From assembly GCA_946482165.1 (NCBI GenBank), contig CAMLQS010000233.1, positions 1 to 7,998 on the forward strand: 7,998 nucleotides of DNA, in the 5' to 3' direction. Below the pieces are notes generated by a model, which made no database searches, was not told the DNA's origin, and worked only from the letters and a program-made list of their open reading frames with translations. The translations under genes were made by a program, and so were the position numbers. Shown piece after piece: positions 5,835 through 7,998 of the stretch (position 1 is the first letter of the stretch; the number at the start of each line of letters is the position of its first letter). Source of the stretch: an uncultured Verrucomicrobiota bacterium (GTDB lineage Bacteria; Verrucomicrobiota; Verrucomicrobiae; Opitutales; Opitutaceae).

Positions 5835-6758
5835 TCACGGACGCGGGTCCGCCCCGATCTTGCTCACCGCGAATTCACGCGGCGTCCGTCCCGTGCGCGC
5901 ACGAAACATCCGGTTGAAATACGAAGGCCGCGCGTAGCCGCAGGCCCACGCCACCTCAGCCACGCCCATCGTCGACCCGCGCAGCAGACGCCGCGCCTTC
6001 TCCACCCGCAGATCGTGCATCGACTCGATCAGTCGCCGCCCCGTCCGCCGCCGATACGCCCGCGACAAATGATCAGGCGAGCAGCCGAGGTTCGCCGCCA
6101 GCCACTCCACCGAAAAATCCAGCCGCGCGTAGTGCGTCTCCATCAGCTCATGACAACGTCGCAACAAGGGCGCCCCCACCGTCGGCGCCGGCGTCTCTCC
6201 GTCGAGGCCCTCCCTCAGCCTGCTCAGAAACGCGAGCATCAGCCCCTGCCTCAACCGATCGCCCGTCCGCGCCCCGCCCTCGCTCGCCGCCAGCTCCTCC
6301 GCGTAGCGCACCAGCCTCTCCGTCGGCCCGAGAAAACGGTCCGCCGGCCCGCACTTCGGCCCGCCGTCGAGGTAGCCGAGGTGGAGCGAAAAACCGTCCG
6401 GCTGCACCATGAAGATCACGTTGAGAAATCGCCCGCTCCACCGCTCCCCGTGCGGCATCCCCGCCGGGATCAGCGCCGCCTCGCCCGCCCGAAGCGTGAA
6501 CGCCTCCTCCGGCAACTCGAAGTCCAGCGCGCCCGACTCCTGAAGGAAAAGCTCCGGATCCCCGTGAAACGGCTTCCCCGCCAAACGCCTCCTCAACCCG
6601 CGCGCCGCCGGCACGCGCACCCGCGCTCCGGCCGCCGTCTCCGCGAGCCGCCGCTCCAACACCGTCGCGTAATACGCCGTCCGCGCCTCGCGCGAGCCTA
6701 GCAACTCAAGAAGCCGGTTTTGGCTTAGAATTGTCGGTTTTGGAGAAACCTCGTCCAT
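5835..6758 (-). CDS. AraC-family transcriptional regulator (cupin sensor plus HTH)
   Basis: A 307-residue DNA-binding regulator if translation starts at ATG 6758. The N-terminal half is a cupin sensor: PFHGDPELFLQESGALDFEL, FTLRAGEAALIPAGMPHGERW. This form, an 'RAGE...PAGMPHGE' strand ending in a His, is common in sugar-responsive AraC proteins. Residues 198-293 form the AraC double helix-turn-helix: FSVEWLAANLGCSPDHLSRAYRR, then GVAEVAWACGYARPSYFNRMFRARTGRTPREF, the classical second-helix signature. It is divergent from a secreted GH31 gene, so the likely role is activation of that gene in response to a sugar. The start is uncertain. The frame opens at GTG 6884, four bases short of the GH31 ATG, but that extension is low-complexity. 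The first 20 codons after 6758 are AT-richer and contain a direct repeat, so the true start may be lower, for example GTG at codon 33. Confidence 0.9.
   Translation of the reverse strand: MDEVSPKPTILSQNRLLELLGSREARTAYYATVLERRLAETAAGARVRVPAARGLRRRLAGKPFHGDPELFLQESGALDFELPEEAFTLRAGEAALIPAGMPHGERWSGRFLNVIFMVQPDGFSLHLGYLDGGPKCGPADRFLGPTERLVRYAEELAASEGGARTGDRLRQGLMLAFLSRLREGLDGETPAPTVGAPLLRRCHELMETHYARLDFSVEWLAANLGCSPDHLSRAYRRRTGRRLIESMHDLRVEKARRLLRGSTMGVAEVAWACGYARPSYFNRMFRARTGRTPREFAVSKIGADPRP
6715..6743. promoter_or_regulatory. Candidate AraC operator: direct repeat CGGTTTTGG-N11-CGGTTTTGG
   Basis: The 9-mer CGGTTTTGG occurs at 6715-6723 and again at 6735-6743, start to start 20 bp. A third near-copy, CGGTTTTGT, is at 6850-6858, 29 bases before the GH31 ATG. 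AraC-type proteins typically bind two directly repeated half-sites about 21 bp apart, so spacing, orientation and place fit an operator for the adjacent regulator. The two perfect copies fall inside the annotated 5' end of the AraC gene, in a stretch AT-richer than the rest of it. Confidence 0.4.
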
Positions 6759-6886
6759 TGCCACCCCACCCTGCCCGACAAGCGTTTTCAGTCCAGCCCG
6801 CTCCTTCCCCGCCCGCGCTCCGCTTTCGCGACCCGCCCTCCCGCCCTCTCGGTTTTGTGCCCGATCGTCATCCATTTTATCCACCC
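6759..6886. promoter_or_regulatory. Divergent promoter region between araC-type and GH31 genes
   Basis: This 128-base gap must hold the start signals of both genes. It is pyrimidine-rich on the + strand with two AT pockets, GCGTTTTCAG near 6782-6791 and CATTTTATCC at 6873-6882. TTGTGC (6855) and TATCCA (6878) have a 17-bp spacer but would place the transcript start inside the GH31 coding region, so I do not call that a promoter. The third CGGTTTTG repeat lies here. Confidence 0.45.
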
Positions 6887-7998
6887 ATGCAAAAACCCCT
6901 CCTCGTCGCGCTGATGGTCCTCGCGGCCCAGGCCGCCCCCTCGCTCTCCGCCGCCCCCGCCGGCCTCGACCCCGCCGGCCAACTCTCCCTCGCCCCCGCG
7001 CTCGCCCGCGCCGACGCCGGCGGCTTCGCCTTCGCCCGCCTCGAGCACGGCGTCCAGATCCGCGTCGGCGACACGGTTAAAAACATCCTCTTCCACGGCC
7101 CGGAGATCGTGCGCGTCAACGCCAACCTCGGCCGCGCGCACACCGCGCACCCGAGCCTCGTCGTCGTCCGCCCCGCCGGCGACGCCCGCGTCCGCGTCAA
7201 GGAGCGCGCCGACCGCCTCGAGGTCTCCACCTCCGCCCTGATCGTCCGCGTCGACAAGAAGACCGGCGCCCTCGCCTTCCTCCGCCCCGACGGCTCCGAG
7301 ATCACCCGCGAGACGCCCGCCCGCCCCGGCGACATCCGCGAGCTCTCCATCTCCGGCGCCCCCACCTACGAGGTGAAGCAGACCTTCTCCCTCGCGCCCG
7401 ACGAATCGCTGTATGGCCTTGGTCAATACAACCAACGCTACATGGACTACCGCGGCCAGGAGGTCCTGATGGTCCAGACCAACATCGGCATCGTCGTCCC
7501 CTTCCTCGTCTCGACCCGCCGCTACGGCATCCTCTGGGACGCCGCCTCCAAGAGCACCTTCAAGGACGACGCCACCGGCGCCACCTTCTGGTCCGAGAGC
7601 TCCCCCGCCGGCGTGGACTACTACCTCGTCGCCGGCGAGACCATGGACGGCGTCATCGCCGGCTACCGCCGCCTCACCGGCCCCGCGCCCATGCTCCCCA
7701 AGGCCGCCTTCGGCCTCTTCATGAGCAAGGAGCGCTACAAGACCCAGGACGAGCTCGTCGGCGTCGTGAAGCGCTTCCGCCAGGACGGCTTCCCCCTCGA
7801 TTACATCGTCCAGGACTGGCAATACTGGGGCGGCGGCGTCTGGGGCGGCGAGTGGGACGGCAAATGGAGCGGCATGGTCTGGAACAAGGAACGCTTCCCC
7901 GATCCCGCGGGCGCCATCCGCGAGATCCACGACAACAACGCCAAGGTCATGATCTCCATCTGGCCCTCCGTCGGCCACGACACCGACCTCGCCCGCGA
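6887..7998 (+). CDS. Glycoside hydrolase family 31, probable alpha-xylosidase (5' part)
   Basis: The frame is open from ATG 6887 to the window edge: 370 codons without a stop, the 3' end missing. Residues 1-22 form a signal peptide (MQKPLLVALMVLAAQ, SLSA cut site), so the enzyme is exported. Residues about 23-265 are the GH31 N-terminal beta-sandwich, with the signature SLYGLGQYNQRYMDY (174-188) and VSTRRYGILWD near 210-220. The catalytic barrel begins at PKAAFGLFMSKERYKTQDEL (271-290) and has DYIVQDWQYWG (305-315), where Asp310 is the conserved sugar-binding acid. The QDWQYW form resembles bacterial alpha-xylosidases of xyloglucan breakdown, which remove xylose side units. The nucleophile and acid/base lie beyond the window, so the specificity is inferred; alpha-glucosidase is an alternative. 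The spacing leaves no room for the PA14 insert of some relatives. No Shine-Dalgarno sequence. It is divergent from an AraC-type regulator. Confidence 0.9.
   Translation, partial: MQKPLLVALMVLAAQAAPSLSAAPAGLDPAGQLSLAPALARADAGGFAFARLEHGVQIRVGDTVKNILFHGPEIVRVNANLGRAHTAHPSLVVVRPAGDARVRVKERADRLEVSTSALIVRVDKKTGALAFLRPDGSEITRETPARPGDIRELSISGAPTYEVKQTFSLAPDESLYGLGQYNQRYMDYRGQEVLMVQTNIGIVVPFLVSTRRYGILWDAASKSTFKDDATGATFWSESSPAGVDYYLVAGETMDGVIAGYRRLTGPAPMLPKAAFGLFMSKERYKTQDELVGVVKRFRQDGFPLDYIVQDWQYWGGGVWGGEWDGKWSGMVWNKERFPDPAGAIREIHDNNAKVMISIWPSVGHDTDLAR

Noticed and set aside
6855..6883. Sigma-70 promoter TTGTGC-N17-TATCCA for the GH31 gene
   Set aside because: The -10 box would end three bases before the ATG, putting the transcript start inside the coding region; both hexamers are also poor matches.
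6788..7978. 396-codon open frame on the - strand
   Set aside because: Antisense to the GH31 gene, whose protein motifs are clear; the product is a Gly/Ala/Val/Asp-rich low-complexity shadow.

Overview
The window comes from a strongly GC-rich bacterial chromosome whose codons end mostly in C or G. The best match is a Verrucomicrobiota member of the Opitutaceae type. The pointers are a surface protein with a choice-of-anchor I domain and a short PEP-CTERM tail (IPEP, hydrophobic stretch, RRRRR), starts that mostly lack a Shine-Dalgarno sequence, and a hairpin of a kind I associate with dispersed repeats in these genomes. This assignment is an inference from gene content, not from a marker gene.

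Layout from left to right: (1) a sugar-isomerase-domain (SIS) protein of the COG4821 type, + strand, 70-795. (2) A gene-free stretch, 796-1021, rich in hairpins and ending in a strong symmetric terminator; it may encode a structured RNA. (3) On the - strand, a secreted PEP-CTERM choice-of-anchor I protein (2737-1022), with holA, the DNA polymerase III delta subunit (4058-2967), upstream of it. (4) A 411-base divergent intergenic region with one AT-rich island. (5) On the + strand, a SipW/ER-type signal-peptidase-like protein with a Ser-His dyad (4470-5030) and an RsuA-type 16S rRNA pseudouridine synthase (5101-5802). (6) A convergent hairpin repeat. (7) An AraC-family regulator (- strand) divergent from a secreted GH31 glycoside hydrolase, probably an alpha-xylosidase, which runs off the right edge.

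Housekeeping functions (holA, rsuA) are mixed with envelope and secretion genes and one carbohydrate-use module. The AraC/GH31 pair looks like a local regulatory unit: a 9-bp direct repeat spaced 20 bp, plus a third near-copy, lies in and beside the divergent control region. No CRISPR array, insertion sequence, phage gene, rRNA or tRNA was seen. I found no clearly new multi-gene system. The points most worth checking are the possible structured RNA at 820-990, the unusual signal peptidase with its overlapping small ORF, and the candidate AraC operator. Many long open frames on the strands opposite the genes are by-products of base composition.
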